From Brachypodium distachyon (taxonomy: Eukaryota; Streptophyta; Magnoliopsida; Poales; Poaceae), in NCBI RefSeq assembly GCF_000005505.3, contig NC_016134.3:11266624-11330623 (forward strand): a stretch of 64,000 nucleotides of DNA, written 5' to 3'. Positions 1 through 10,559 of this stretch are shown here, one piece after another. The number at the start of each line of letters is the position of its first letter. Position 1 is the first letter of the stretch. The notes beneath the pieces were generated by a model. The model was not told where the DNA came from, did not search any database, and worked only from the letters and a program-made list of their open reading frames with translations. A program made the translations under genes and the position numbers.

Positions 1-145
1 ATCAGTAACGGTCGGGGCCGCCGTTACTAACTTCGTGTTACTAATGATGACGACCGTTACTGATGTACATATCATCAGTGGCAGGTCGCTTTGCCACATC
101 AGTGTCGGGCGAGCGACCGACACCGATACATTTTCAGTAATTAAA
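1..145. repeat. CACTA left subterminal repeat array (partial)
   Basis: Repeated short motifs (ATCAGTAACGGTCG, CGTTACTGATG, CATCAGTGGCAGG) in direct and inverted orientation match those at 5958-6301. In CACTA elements such arrays bind the TNPA-like protein; that role here is inferred from the family. AT-rich sequence without a recognisable gene follows to about 420. Confidence 0.8.
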
Positions 146-424
146 AAAATAATTAAAATCATAGAAAATACACAGAAAAATATATATTTATATTTGAATA
201 CACAGCCAGCACATCACAGTACAGCACAGAAAAATACACAGCCACATCATTTAAAGCATAAAAATGTATATAAAACCACATCATTTAAAGCATATAAAGA
301 ATACAAATGTATCTCATTTCACGACATTGATTACAAAGTGTCAAAATTTCACAGGAGCATATAAAGAATACAAATGTATCTCATTTCAAGTTTGAAGCTA
401 TTGTTGTGGGTGAACTCTAGTCAC

Positions 425-3134
425 CACTTGTTACACGCGTTCGTAGAAATCCTCACTAGGCTTGATGACCTCATTGTTGATGACATGGGCGAACTCCCTT
501 TGAATGTTATACACAACCCATTTAGGTCGGTATGCCATTGTCATTCGGCGCCGCTAATACTCTTCCACAGCCGCGATTGATCCCTTCTACTCAGGCTTGA
601 ACATGTTGGCATTCTCCATGAGGATGTGATAGTACACACTGCCGGCCGGCTGTTGCTGGCAAGGGAGCCTGTGCTTGTGGTGAGGCTCCTCTTTATAGCC
701 TTTACCAGCTAGTTTTCCTTGGTCGCCACTTTCCAGGCAATGTTAATGAGTGATTTGATGAGTTTCCAGTACCGACCTCGAACATCCTTCTTCGGAAGTA
801 GTGAATCGAAGTAGTACACCGCGGACCAAGGCAAACAAATGAGTAGTGTCACCCAATTGTCTCTGTTTTCAAAAGAAACAAACTTTAGTATCTAAGGGTG
901 TATAAGAAAGACTGAATTAGAAAAAACAAACTGTTCCATATATAAAATTCAACTTACTCCAAATTAAGGAAGAAGAGGATAAACTCGTGGTCCGCGTATT
1001 TCTCCAGACATGCCACCAAGTATTTAGATGCCAGGGTTCTTGAGGGATCCTTTTCTGGCTCAAGACCGATGTCACCGTAGTTGAACACCGCGGGGTCTAG
1101 AATGGCTACTTTTTTTACCTCCGTTCGTCGCATTTCCCTTATTTGGTAGGCAGACCACAGCCTTAAGAGGTTGATATCAAGTTTTTGGCGGTTGAAGAGG
1201 TGAAACAGTTTGTTGAACTCCACACCAAAAGGTGATAGGACATTCCTGAATGTTCTCAATTTCTTTGTCAAAGAAGTCATAGTCTCGTGCGATTCGAACA
1301 TTGATTTGTTGGGCATGCTGTTGAGAACCAACTGATGCTTGCATGTAGAACTGATGAAACTCTTGCATCTCTCTAGACACGGCACGCATGGAATCTTTGG
1401 TGACCATCGGTCTTCCAGGATAGTAAATAAGCACCCGGTCAAACTCTCTAGCCACGAAATAGGATCCGTCTTCGAATCTCTGGCATTGACGGGGGTTCTT
1501 CATGAGAATGTCAGGCCTATTGTCTTCTCAGACTCCAGTTATGTCAGGCACATAGTGCATCTCATCTTGATTGACATTGGAGGAATCCTTGATGGTTTTG
1601 CCGCCGCGCCCCCTCTTTTTATGCCTCCTCTTATTGTCCCATGCCTTTTGCTCCTCTGCCTTGTACTTGTCATCGATCTTGCGGCCACCCATGGACTCAG
1701 CGGCACCCAAGAGAGAGAAGGTAGGAGGGACGCTTCCAGCCTGTGCCGACCCTGTGGTCTGGCTATCTTTGAGTTGTGGAGGCATCGACATTGCCCGCTC
1801 TTCATCTCCGCCGGCATCGACAGGAGGAAATATCCTAGGGGAAAGGCCGAGCGGCGACTGAGAAGTACCTTTGTGGGTGGAGGGAGATGGAGTCATAAAG
1901 GGCCGGCGCTGGTTGTTGAGAGATACCAAACTCCTAGGCCACATAATGCGGTAGTTTGGACAACCGTCTAGGATATCCACGCCTTCCTCCGAAGGTAGCG
2001 GGATAGCATAATCACGAGGGTCGTCAGCGACGGAGTCCACCATCACACTCACTTGTGTGTCGTTCATAAGAATGCCGTGCACCAGTGGCGGTGATTGTCT
2101 GGGCATCAGGCGGCCAATGGCGCCTACAGGCTTCCCAGGCTTGTCTACATGGATACGACACTCCTCCCATTTGTGGGTATTTTCTTGTTATCATATAAGA
2201 CAGAACGTGAGTCTATATGGATCATAAGTGTCATAATTAACACCGAAAACAAATTAATGCACGTGAACCCTTACCATAAATTTTTTAACAGGCGGCTGCA
2301 TTGGCTCAATGCCCGCCCACTCCTCTGGTGTCATGTGCTGACGTGCATCTAGCACGTTGGTTCCTCCAGCATGTTATGCACCGGAGGCAACCTGCCTGAC
2401 GCCTCGAGAATTCAGTCCTGCTTGCGCCAGACCTTCTTCTTTTCCTCTTTCCCTGCACTCCCTAGCCTGTGGTTCAAGGGCTTCCTCTCGCGCAACGCCC
2501 TCATACGTTCACTCTTCGCAATGAAGGCAGGGTCAGACGATTCCTTCTTGAATTTTTCCCATTCGGCCTCATCAGTTATCGACGGCCATTTCTTCTTGAT
2601 GATCTCATAGGGTTTGTCCATCCACTTTCTAGTGGTGGTTTTCCAATTAGCAAGACCATTCCGCACTGCTATGTTGACGGACACTAGGAATCGCTCGCGC
2701 CACTTGTCAGTGACTTAGAACCTCCTTGCAACGTCTGCGATGCACGTGTTTCTAACGACTTCGGAGATGTCACTTCACTCGTCGGTGATCTTGCAATATT
2801 TACGTGCGATGGCTTCACAGGTCGTTGCGAAGGCCTTCTGTGCCCTCTCAGGCGACTCCGGGCGGCCTCTGTCAGAGTGCCGGGTGACCACGTAACAAAA
2901 CTCCTTCAAGTTGTGGCTCCCCCTCGGCATCTTCTTCCTTGGCTTCTTAGCCGTAGAAGCAGTTGGCTGCGGGTTACTCTCTTCCACCCGTTGCTCATTG
3001 TCGCGCTCTTCTGAACGAGAGCTACCTTCGCCAGAGAAGGCAATTTGCTCTCCCGATGAAGACTCTTCACCGGCACGATGTACCTCCTCAGGAGCTACGT
3101 CCTCAAGAACTGATTTCTGGCTACTTTTGCCCAT
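425..3134 (-). pseudogene. CACTA second ORF: Transposase_24-like / DUF8039-like / Ulp1 protease-like, decayed
   Basis: The minus strand from 3134 starts with an acidic, Ser-rich N-terminus (MGKSSQKSV). A helical segment with RMRALRERKPLNHRLGS (about 2410-2500) follows, as in plant transposase_24-type proteins. A DUF8039-like stretch (VHGILMNDTQVSV, 1950-2090) and a basic linker (RRHKKRGRGGK) come next. The C-terminal Ulp1/C48-like part is split by an intron (donor GTAAGT near 953, acceptor CAG near 870): residues resembling FILFFLNLE then NWVTLLICLPWSAVYYFDS. The end resembles VYNIQREFAHVINNEV. In-frame stops near 2775 (TGA where a Trp is expected), 2717 and about 705, plus a frameshift near 1260, show that it is dead. 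The position of the usual catalytic Cys reads RPAGSVYY, without Cys. Such proteins accompany the transposase in many plant CACTA elements. Confidence 0.8.
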
Positions 3135-3332
3135 TTCCTACATATGCCATCAAAATCATCAAATATATATCGGCCGAAAATTTCGTCATGACCTATGCTA
3201 AAAAACTAGCAATTTTTTTGCAATTAGGAGCTCAAAACCTGCATAAAAACCCCACCCGCATATGTACCCCCTCGGCACGATGGCCGGCCCCTTCTCCAAT
3301 GACCCGACACGATGGTCGGGCCCACAATTCAC

Positions 3333-3519
3333 ATAAATTATGTAGAGCTACATATATAGCTAAAATCATAAACATGTATAAATCATGCTCTTTCTGAAAT
3401 TATGTAGAGATAAATTTATGAACTGCATCACGCAAACATGTATATTGCAGCATATAAATTATGTAGAGCTACATATATAGCTAAAATCATAAACATGTAT
3501 AAATCATGCTCTTTCTGAA
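3333..3519. repeat. 67-bp direct repeat, two copies, period 120
   Basis: An AT-rich unit containing ATGTAGAGCTACATATATAG and ending CATGCTCTTTCTGAAA occurs at 3333-3399 and again at 3453-3519, nearly identical. It lies where the missing C-terminal part of the transposase gene would be, so it may mark the deletion or rearrangement that removed it. Confidence 0.85.
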
Positions 3520-3525
3520 ACCATT

Positions 3526-5416
3526 CTATTCGGCTGTCGACACTTGATCTTTGCCCCACAACTCTTTTCTGAAAGACATGAGTTCCAGGTCCTTCCGTGC
3601 ATTGGGTCCATCTTTCGTCTTCTCTGGAATGTTCATCAGCAACCCCAGCACGCTGTCGCATACATTTTTCTCCACGTGCATGACATCTATGCTGTGGCGG
3701 CATTCTAAATTTGCCCAGTACTCCAGGTCCCAGGATACGGCCTCTTTTTCCACACGACGCCTTCCGATTCCTTATACTTCTTCGCAGCAATCTTTCCGGG
3801 GACAACTTCAAGATCGTTCACAATTTCGAGAATTTGCATACCAGACTTCTCCTTCGGCGCTATCCCGTGCTCCGTCTTTCCATTGAACCTTTCCTTGTCA
3901 TATCTCCAAGGGTCTTTAGCCTCCAACCACTTTCGGTGGCCCATGTAAACAATTTTGGATGAAGCGGGCAACTTCTCCGATGTCGTGTTTTCCCCGCACT
4001 TTGTACAGGCCTTGTAGCCATGTGTCACCTGGCATGAAGTATTTCCATTCGTGGGGTAGTCATGCACGCAGGTGAGAAGCGCTGCACTCATCGTGAAGTA
4101 CTCCCTCCTGTTTGCGTCGCAAACCACTCTGGCAGGGTTCCAAAGCTGCTTCAGCTCATCCTTCACTAGCTGCAGATACACATTTAGGTTAGCTCCCGGC
4201 TGCTTTGGACCCTGTATGAGCATGCACATGTGGATGTACTTTCTCTTCATGATTAACCTTGGAGGAAGGTTGTAGACAAACAAGATCACTAGCCATGTGA
4301 TGTGCTTGTTGTTCATGTTTCCGAAAGGACTTATCCCATCAGTACTGAGACCGAGCCTCAGGTTTCTGGGCTCTGCCCCGAAATCTGTAAATGCCGTGTC
4401 GAAGTTCCTCCACTGAGTCCCATCGGCAGGGTGTCTTAGGACCCCAGCTTCCTCCACACGATAGTGCCCGTCAGGATTGAATGCAGCCTGCGCCGGATCG
4501 TGATAGACGAGATACCTCACGTCCTTAACGTTCTGCATCCAACGCTCAACTCGGCCACCTGCCGTAAGATACCAGACAGTCTTTGCCGGCCTGCCTTTCA
4601 TCACTTCTTCCCCATCGTCTTCGCCACCTCTGGCGTTTTTCTTCTTGTATCTCGATGCACCGCATATGTGGCAGCTCTCATGGTTCTCGTACTCTCCAAT
4701 GTATACCATGCAGTCATTTGGACATGAATGATGTTTCACGCAATCTAATCCAAGCGGGCATGTAATCTTCTTCGCCTCGTATGTGCTCTTGGGCAACTTG
4801 TTTGGCTGTGGAAAAAACCGAAGCAAGTTAACTCAACAAGTCCGTGAAGCCCTTGTCTGACCAGCATGATGCTGCCTTCAGCCTCAAAAGTTCGAGCGTC
4901 ACTTCGAGCACGTTGTTTTCTTCGCCAGCTCCATCATACAAGGGTGTGTTTGTGTCCTCCAACAATTTTTTGAACTGAGCACTCTGCCTCATCTTCGGGG
5001 TCCTCCAGCTGGTCCCGTAGGTACGGGTCATCTAGCATTTCGGCAATCCTGCCACGTGAGCTCCTTCACCTTCCACATTAGCCTCCACATCGACCATTGT
5101 TTCTTCCTCGGAATCATTCGCCAGATCATACCGCAGGACATCATCATCTTCACTACCGCTACCGACATCAACCGCATCCTCCCCATGACAAGTCCAGCGA
5201 GAATAACCTTCCACAAAACCCGATGCCAGCACGTGCATCTGAACATCTTCGGACTTCATCATGCATGTGTTTCCACATTTGCGACATGGACAACGCATCA
5301 TCAAAAGTCCTTTTCGTTTCATATCACCTTTCGCGACTCCAAAAAAGACCGTCCATTCGGTTATCCATCGAGCATTGATTCTTTCCTTGGCGTACATCCA
5401 AGAACGGTCCTTCGAT
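3526..5416 (-). pseudogene. Tnp2-type CACTA transposase, truncated and frameshifted
   Basis: Reading leftward, an exon opens at 5416 after a TTGTGTTGTAG acceptor. It carries a Transpos_assoc domain (DRSWMYAKERINARW, then CPCRKCGN). A middle part has FKKLLEDTNTPLYDG and SDKGFTDLLS (4830-5030). The Tnp2 domain follows at 3705-4826 (TYEAKKITCPLGLDCVKHHS, CHICGASRYKK, LRLGLSTDGISPFGNM, with the expected D in STDG). It ends with SIDVMHVEKNVCDS (3526-3753). Frames change at about 4830 and 3740. The remaining Tnp2 C-terminus and the usual DUF4216/DUF4218 regions are absent. The family catalyses cut-and-paste transposition, and this copy cannot. Confidence 0.9.
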
Positions 5417-5507
5417 CTACAACACAATACACACGAAAACACACAAAGCAAAATAGTTAGCCTAATCATTGACAAGGGGATTAAGGTGTTAATTAATCGG
5501 AGCTAAC

Positions 5508-5738
5508 TAAAAATTTGAAATTAGAGACATTCGGAGAGAAATTGGAGGCCGCCGAGAAAGATCAGGAGGGAGAGAGAGCTCGCAAGGGAGAGGGAAGCTC
5601 CGGACGACGAGGAGGAGGCCGCATTTTGGCCGGCGACCGGAGCTAAAAAATTTGAGTTGGGGAAATTCGGAGAGAAATTGGAGGCCGGCGAGACAAATCA
5701 GGAGGGAGAGAGAGCTCGCAAGGGAGAGGGAAGCTTCG
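5508..5738. repeat. Imperfect direct repeat, about 97 bp, period about 132
   Basis: The units at about 5508-5607 and 5642-5738 share TTCGGAGAGAAATTGGAGGC and GGAGGGAGAGAGAGCTCGCA. They sit in the GC-rich block just upstream of the transposase remnant, where its promoter and first exon would lie. A G-only tract follows near 5793-5808. Confidence 0.85.
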
Positions 5739-5957
5739 AGCTCGAAGATCGGAGCTCGCCGGCCATGGAGATGGCGGCCGCCGGCGCGGGGGGCGGGGGG
5801 GGGGGGGGGAGAGGAGGAAGGGAGAGGGAGGAGGCGCTACCTGGTGGGCTCGCCGACGGCTGTGGCGCCTTCGGGTAGCGCTTCGCCGTCGCTGGGGAAG
5901 AAGGGCCGCAGCTGGTCCGTTACGACGTGCAGCGCGACCAGCTGCGGCTCTGCCCCG

Positions 5958-6301
5958 CGTACTTAAAACGCGACAACCATCAGTGGCGGTCGGAACTTGG
6001 GGGACCGTTACTGATAATAGAGGGTACATCAGTAACAATCGCGTTACTGATGCGTGGTTCATCCGTGGCGGTCTTCTCTTAATCGACCGCCACTGATGTT
6101 TCTCGCGAGGTATGATGGTTCATCAATGGCGGTCGGGTAACGCGACCGCTACTGATGTATGGCTGGGCGGGGACTCGCATGCCCCGCTTTGTTTATCAGT
6201 AACGGTCGCGGCCGCGACCGACACTGATGTTGTTCATCAGTAACGGTCGCACCGGACCCGTTACTGATGTGCCGTTGCATATAAACCATTTTGTATTAGT
6301 G
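5958..6301. repeat. CACTA right subterminal array and TIR
   Basis: There are at least eight copies of CATCAGTGGCGGTCG / CAGTAACGGTCG-type motifs in both orientations, then ATAAACCATTTTGTATTAGTG ending at 6301. The last bases are the reverse complement of the CACTA end. Confidence 0.9.
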
Positions 6302-7279
6302 CCAGCATCCGTGGATCCTTTGACTGCAAGCCGTGCATTGTGCTATGTACGTTGGACTGTACATTGACCTTCGCCGCTGCATCCATGGACGGTGGCTCTG
6401 ACTGCAAGCCGTGTGGACGCCCTGCAGCACCAATACTAGACGGCTCTAGCAAAGTTCCCCTAAAAGACAATAGAAGGATCTGCCAAGCAGTCCGTCTTCT
6501 GATTGATTATGAACCCGATCGACTTCGAATTCGATCGCGTCCAACCTGTAAGTTCTGATTGGATTAATTTGGCCGCTCTCCAGCGATAATAAATACATAC
6601 TACTCAAAATATTCTACAACTCCGAATATCAGTCGGTCATGGATAATTGTGGAGCGTGATTCCACGGAGCATTGGATAAAGAATAAATTTCACAAAATCA
6701 TATCTTTTGTGATTAAGGTTTCACATAATCACGGTTGTAGTTAATCTTCTCACAAACCATTACTCTTTGGACCGGGTTCTCAAATAACCCAAATTAGTCA
6801 GAATAGGGTGATTAACTGTGTTTATGACAGATTGAGCCCGCATACCATGTGACACACATGACATGTTTTTTTACCATGTCAGATCCGAACCCGACCAAAC
6901 TGACATGCTGTGACTGGCGGGCCCTGTCTTTCATATCCTTTGTTTCTCTGGGTCAGGTTCGAACATGCAATATGCGTAAACCAAACGCACGCACCCATAT
7001 GTAATTCGCCTTCTTCCATATATATAAATGCTGTCTTTTGCCTTCGGCTGTTGGCCGAGCTCTCCATCCCGAGAAATATTCATTTCATTGTGAAAAATTT
7101 AATACTTTGGCATGCTCATGGTTTTTGCAACGTTGTATAAAAAAGAAGAGATGGAGCCAGTAAATTATTTCACGCCATATATATAGTTCTGAACCGAATA
7201 TATAGGATTGTATTTGTTTCGTTCTATACTGTTGCATGCGTAGGCACGAGAGGTATCGAGAATTAAGTTGTGGCAATTC
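6302..7279. other. Non-coding stretch, repeat-derived
   Basis: No convincing gene. Part of it (about 6360-6500: GACCTTCGCCGC, GCACCAATACTA, tct-gac-tgc-aa motif) is diverged from 23940-24070, so it is a dispersed repeat. A module with a TATA-like stretch near 7136 and the AGGTATCGAGAATTA motif at 7251-7265 lies at the end. Confidence 0.5.
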
Positions 7280-8389
7280 TTCCCGTACATCCATCTGTCG
7301 TTCCTCACTGTTGCCGGGTTTGTTCACAAGTCTGGGCCTGCATCCATCGCGCTCTTGTACAACAAGGTGTCCCCGCGCCTGCAGATCCTTGCGTTTTAGC
7401 TAGCTTGCAGTGCAAATCACCGTGCATGCATGATGTGTTGTAGTTTGAGATGGGGGGTGCCAACGCAAGTGGTGCTAACTAAGCATGAGGACGGGTCCTA
7501 GTGATACTGAGATACAAGAGGGGAGCTGACTTCATTAAGACCATTCCAGAAACTTGGTATATTCATCTTTGAATTCTGAGATCTTACATCTGGGTCGGTT
7601 CAGTTAACAGGACTTTTTTTTTTTTAAGTATCGGTTAACAGGATTTTTCAAGAATATATAGGAAAAGTAAGAATTGGAATGTCTTCTCGAGGATTGTTAT
7701 TTAATTAATTTATTTCGTGTGCTGCCATGTCGTATATAAAAGAGAGCACTTCTACTCATGTACACCCCCTACTCTCACGAAAACACATGGACAGTTAAGA
7801 TCACTTCGTACCCCTTCATGAAAAAAAAGGACACGATGTACATTAAATAATATCTCATTCTCCTTTCCACCGGCTCTTGACAACACTCAGTGCTTTTGAG
7901 TTTGCTGCATATTGCGACATTGGATTGCCACTAAATTTCATGAGCTCGTAGTAGACACAATCCCATCGAAGGGATCGACGAAAACATTCTTGAGGAAGCG
8001 GGAAGCATGTGAACAAAACTAATGCTTGGGTAATTTATATTTTTCTCATCGAGTAATTCATTTTCCTCATCAATTTAGTCCTTGGATTCAGTCCGTTCAA
8101 CGACCGGCGCTTCATCTACGATCGTTTGTAGTTGCAGTCAGGTTTGTCCGCCAACCACCACACTCATGCTCAACATGGTGCCTTTGCTACCACCCAGTTG
8201 CTTCTCTGGTTGAAAAGGCAGCATCCTCATGGCCTGCGCGCCCGACATTACTTGTATCCCCTATGATATTATGAATACAAAGTTACTATTTTCTGGAAAA
8301 AATGGATTGTGTCCTCGGGCCCTTACTTAACAACTTTCTATGTTACCAACCACCCTGTCCTGCCAAATATTTTGTTTTTTCGAGGACAT

Positions 8390-8558
8390 TCTGAATTAAT
8401 AATTTGTTCCGTGTGCTGCAATGATATGCTCTGCACATAAAAGGGGACTGTGGAGCCAACAAATTTCACACCATAGTTCTACACTTGGTTGTTGTTTGTC
8501 ACCATACTTTTTTTTACCTGAATATTGGGTAGGCATGTGAGGTATCGAGAATTAGACC
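8390..8558 (+). promoter_or_regulatory. Promoter-like module: TATA, leader, terminal motif
   Basis: An ACATAAAAGG TATA-like box at 8435-8444 is followed by a leader with a T-rich tract (TTTTTTTTACC), GGTAGGC, and the motif AGGTATCGAGAATTAG (8540-8555). An ATG comes at 8559. The same order recurs at about 20 sites in the window. That it drives transcription is inference from the TATA box only. Confidence 0.4.
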
Positions 8559-8738
8559 ATGGCAATTCTTGTCTCATTCATATTTGTCTTAATCAATTAT
8601 TTTGCTAATCCTTCCAGTTCACCGTGTTTTCGGGGGTTAGGGTTTCATCTCTCTGCAGCTCACTCAACGATGGTCATCAGACCTGGTCATTTTCCCCGGG
8701 GTATGGGCACGTATGGTGCTATTGCCACTACAGTGTGA
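8559..8738 (+). CDS. Hypothetical short ORF (59 codons), hydrophobic N-terminus
   Basis: The ORF begins ATGGCA directly after the recurring AGGTATCGAGAATTAG motif. The start MAILVSFIFVLINYFA is strongly hydrophobic and could be a signal peptide; the rest contains one Cys (SSPCFRGLG) and a GMGTYGAIATTV end. A diverged homologue begins at 20525 and keeps the frame for 44 codons. Differences between the two are mostly amino-acid changing, which argues against constraint. It could be a first coding exon, a decayed gene or chance. Confidence 0.25.
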   Translation: MAILVSFIFVLINYFANPSSSPCFRGLGFHLSAAHSTMVIRPGHFPRGMGTYGAIATTV

Positions 8739-8974
8739 CCAGCTAAAAGAAGAATGGTAGGCGGATTGTCCCTGCCGTCCGGGTGGTGAATTAGCCTGAA
8801 CTAAATGTATTGATTTCTTTTTGAGGGAACAGAATGTATTTCTTTCTATAGTGTTTATGTATATATTTTTTTCATCTCCAGCTTCGGCCATCGAGATTGC
8901 ACCACGGCCAACTTCCAACTAGTTCTTTCATCAGAGCGGGTGATTGTGGTTGGGCAGAGAAGAAAGAAAAAAAA

Positions 8975-10001
8975 GTAAATTTCACAAAACCACATTTTTT
9001 TGGGCAGCTCTGTCGCGGAGTCAAAGTTAACGCAAAACCATCCGCAAAACCACACTTTTTGTCTCAATCCTTTTCACTTGACCCGAAACAGCTTATTTAG
9101 GTGGTTTTGCCCGAATCTGACCGGTGGGGCCTACATGTCAGCCATCTCTTCTCCCGTCTCCCTTCTTCTCTTCCGCCGGCAAGCCGCCGCTCCAGCGCAA
9201 GCCCGGCCTCACCCGGCCGCCTGCTGGAACCGCAAGGCATCGAGAGCGCACCGCACCCCTCCTTGGGCCCGTCGCGGCACTAGCTCAACTATATCCTGAA
9301 AACTAGCTAACGGTATCAGGTGGATAAGTGCAACATCAATTCACTTGGAGCAGTTGGCAACATAAGCCTTTTCATGACCTCTGCCGTGCGGCAGCTGCAG
9401 CTGCACCTCTCAAGTGCAGCCTCCGTGGCCAGCTGATGCCCCGCCTGGACGCCCTGTGCGCTCCCTCCACCCTGTCCGTACCTTCTTCCCAGCCTCTGGC
9501 CAAGCGCCGCCATGGCTGTTGCCGCCGCGCGCCCCCAAGCATCCTGGAGCTTGCAGCTTGCACCACAAGCACCGCAGTGCCTCCACGACCTCGCAGCTTG
9601 CCCTCCACGTCCTGAATTGCCCTCGCATCGCCGAAAGCCGCCGGCGGCGCTCCCGTCGGCGTTCGGGAAAAAGACGACTACCACCTACGTGACGCTCGGG
9701 CGCGCGACGGGGCCCAAGGAGGGGCGCGGTGTGCTCCCCGCCCTACGGGTCCAGCAGGCGGCGGGGCGAGGCCGGGCTTCCGCTGGAGCGGTGGCTTGTC
9801 GGCGGAAGAGAAGAAGGGAGACGGGGCAGATATGGCTGACATGTGGGCCCCACCGGTCAGGATTCGGGCAAGACCACCTAAATAAGCAGTTTCGGGTTAA
9901 GTGAGAAGGATTGACGAAAAAGTGTGATTCTGCGGACGGTTTTGCGTTAAGTATGGCCCCACCTAAAACTGCATAAAAAAAAATGGTTTTACGAAATTTA
10001 C
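8975..10001. mobile_element. Mutator-like element with about 320-bp terminal inverted repeats
   Basis: GTAAATTTCACAAAACCACA at 8975 and its inverted counterpart ending TTTCGTAAAACC (reverse strand from 10001) begin TIRs that stay roughly 85% alike for about 320 bp. A GC-rich core (9301-9684) encodes nothing recognised. The paralogous block at 20905-20935 lacks the element. A-rich 8-9 bp flanks (GAAAAAAAA left, GGAAAAAAA right) look like a target duplication. Long TIRs and a GC-rich core fit a non-autonomous MULE; the superfamily is inferred. Confidence 0.75.
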
Positions 10002-10401
10002 TCGGAAAAAAATGTCTTGCTGAAGCCTTGGAAGGAGGGAGCGGAGAAAGGATGAGCGGCGGCATGGGAGGATCGGAGGAGATGAAGAGGATGAGGCCGA
10101 ACTCTGCCGATCGCTGCATCTGGGCTGCGGCCCATGATCTCTTTTTGTTTTCGACGAGGCCGAACTCTGGGCTTTCTACTTAGATACCGATTGGGCCGAT
10201 CGGTACAACATGCTGTGTCCATGTGTCTGCGTGAGTGGAAATGCAGCCTTATCTGAAGAAGATTTATTATGCAGACTATAGGCTTTCTATTTTGTACACC
10301 TCATTGTTCGATCGGCCCATGATGATTGCTTCTTACCATCTTCCATTTGAATCATTATATGTTTCCATTCCGTGAGTTCTCAAGACACTGTTTGAATGGT
10401 C

Positions 10402-10558
10402 TCTTAAATTTAGTTACTAACCACCCGGCAAACGGTGGTTAGCAATTAAAAATGCAATCATGTAGTTACTAACCATCTTAAATTTAGTTACTAACCACCC
10501 GACCACGTGGCAAACGTGGTTAGCAATTAAAAATGCAATCAGGTAGTTACTAACCACC
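10402..10558. repeat. Two-copy tandem repeat, 75 and 82 bp
   Basis: A unit starting CTTAAATTTAGTTACTAACC and containing GTGGTTAGCAATTAAAAATG occurs at 10402-10476 and 10477-10558. The second copy has an extra ACCACGTG. Each unit pairs TAACCACC with GGTGGTTA, so it can fold back on itself. Confidence 0.9.
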
Positions 10559-10559
10559 C

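Larger units (their letters stand above)
1..6301 (-). mobile_element. CACTA (En/Spm) DNA transposon, left end outside window
   Basis: Right terminus is visible: the minus strand begins CACTAATACAAAATGG at 6301, a canonical CACTA terminal inverted repeat. Both edges of the visible part carry arrays of ATCAGTAACGGTCG / CATCAGTGGCGGTCG-type motifs in both orientations, typical of CACTA subterminal repeats. Inside lie two minus-strand gene remnants, a Tnp2 transposase near the right end and a second ORF with DUF8039-like and Ulp1-like parts. Stops, frameshifts and loss of the Tnp2 C-terminal part show that it is not autonomous now. The left TIR and target duplication lie before position 1, so total length is unknown. 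Confidence 0.93.
7280..10200 (+). repeat. Duplicated block 1, copy A (partner 18570-21175)
   Basis: Long stretches match copy B in order: the segment around CACCGTGCATGCATGATGTG (7420), GAGGGGAGCTGACTT-CATTAAGACC (7520), TATATAAAAGAGAGCACTTC (7733), TTTGTCCGCCAACCACCA (8145), ACATAAAAGGGG (8435) and CAACTTCCAACTAGTTC (8910). Copy A holds a Mutator-like element (8975-10001) absent from B; copy B holds a hAT (19394-20040) absent from A. No conserved gene was recognised in either. Confidence 0.85.

Noticed and set aside
35..580. Plus-strand frames of 109 and 68 codons
   Set aside because: They are antisense to CACTA subterminal repeats and the Ulp1-like remnant.
9316..9904. Several overlapping frames of 72-130 codons
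   Set aside because: They lie across the core and inverted arms of the Mutator-like element, and no frame is preserved between the two arms.
10050..10181. Frame beginning MGGSEEMKRMRPNSA, also at 21040
   Set aside because: The paired copies differ at amino-acid-changing positions and by a stop, and the opposite strand is equally open.
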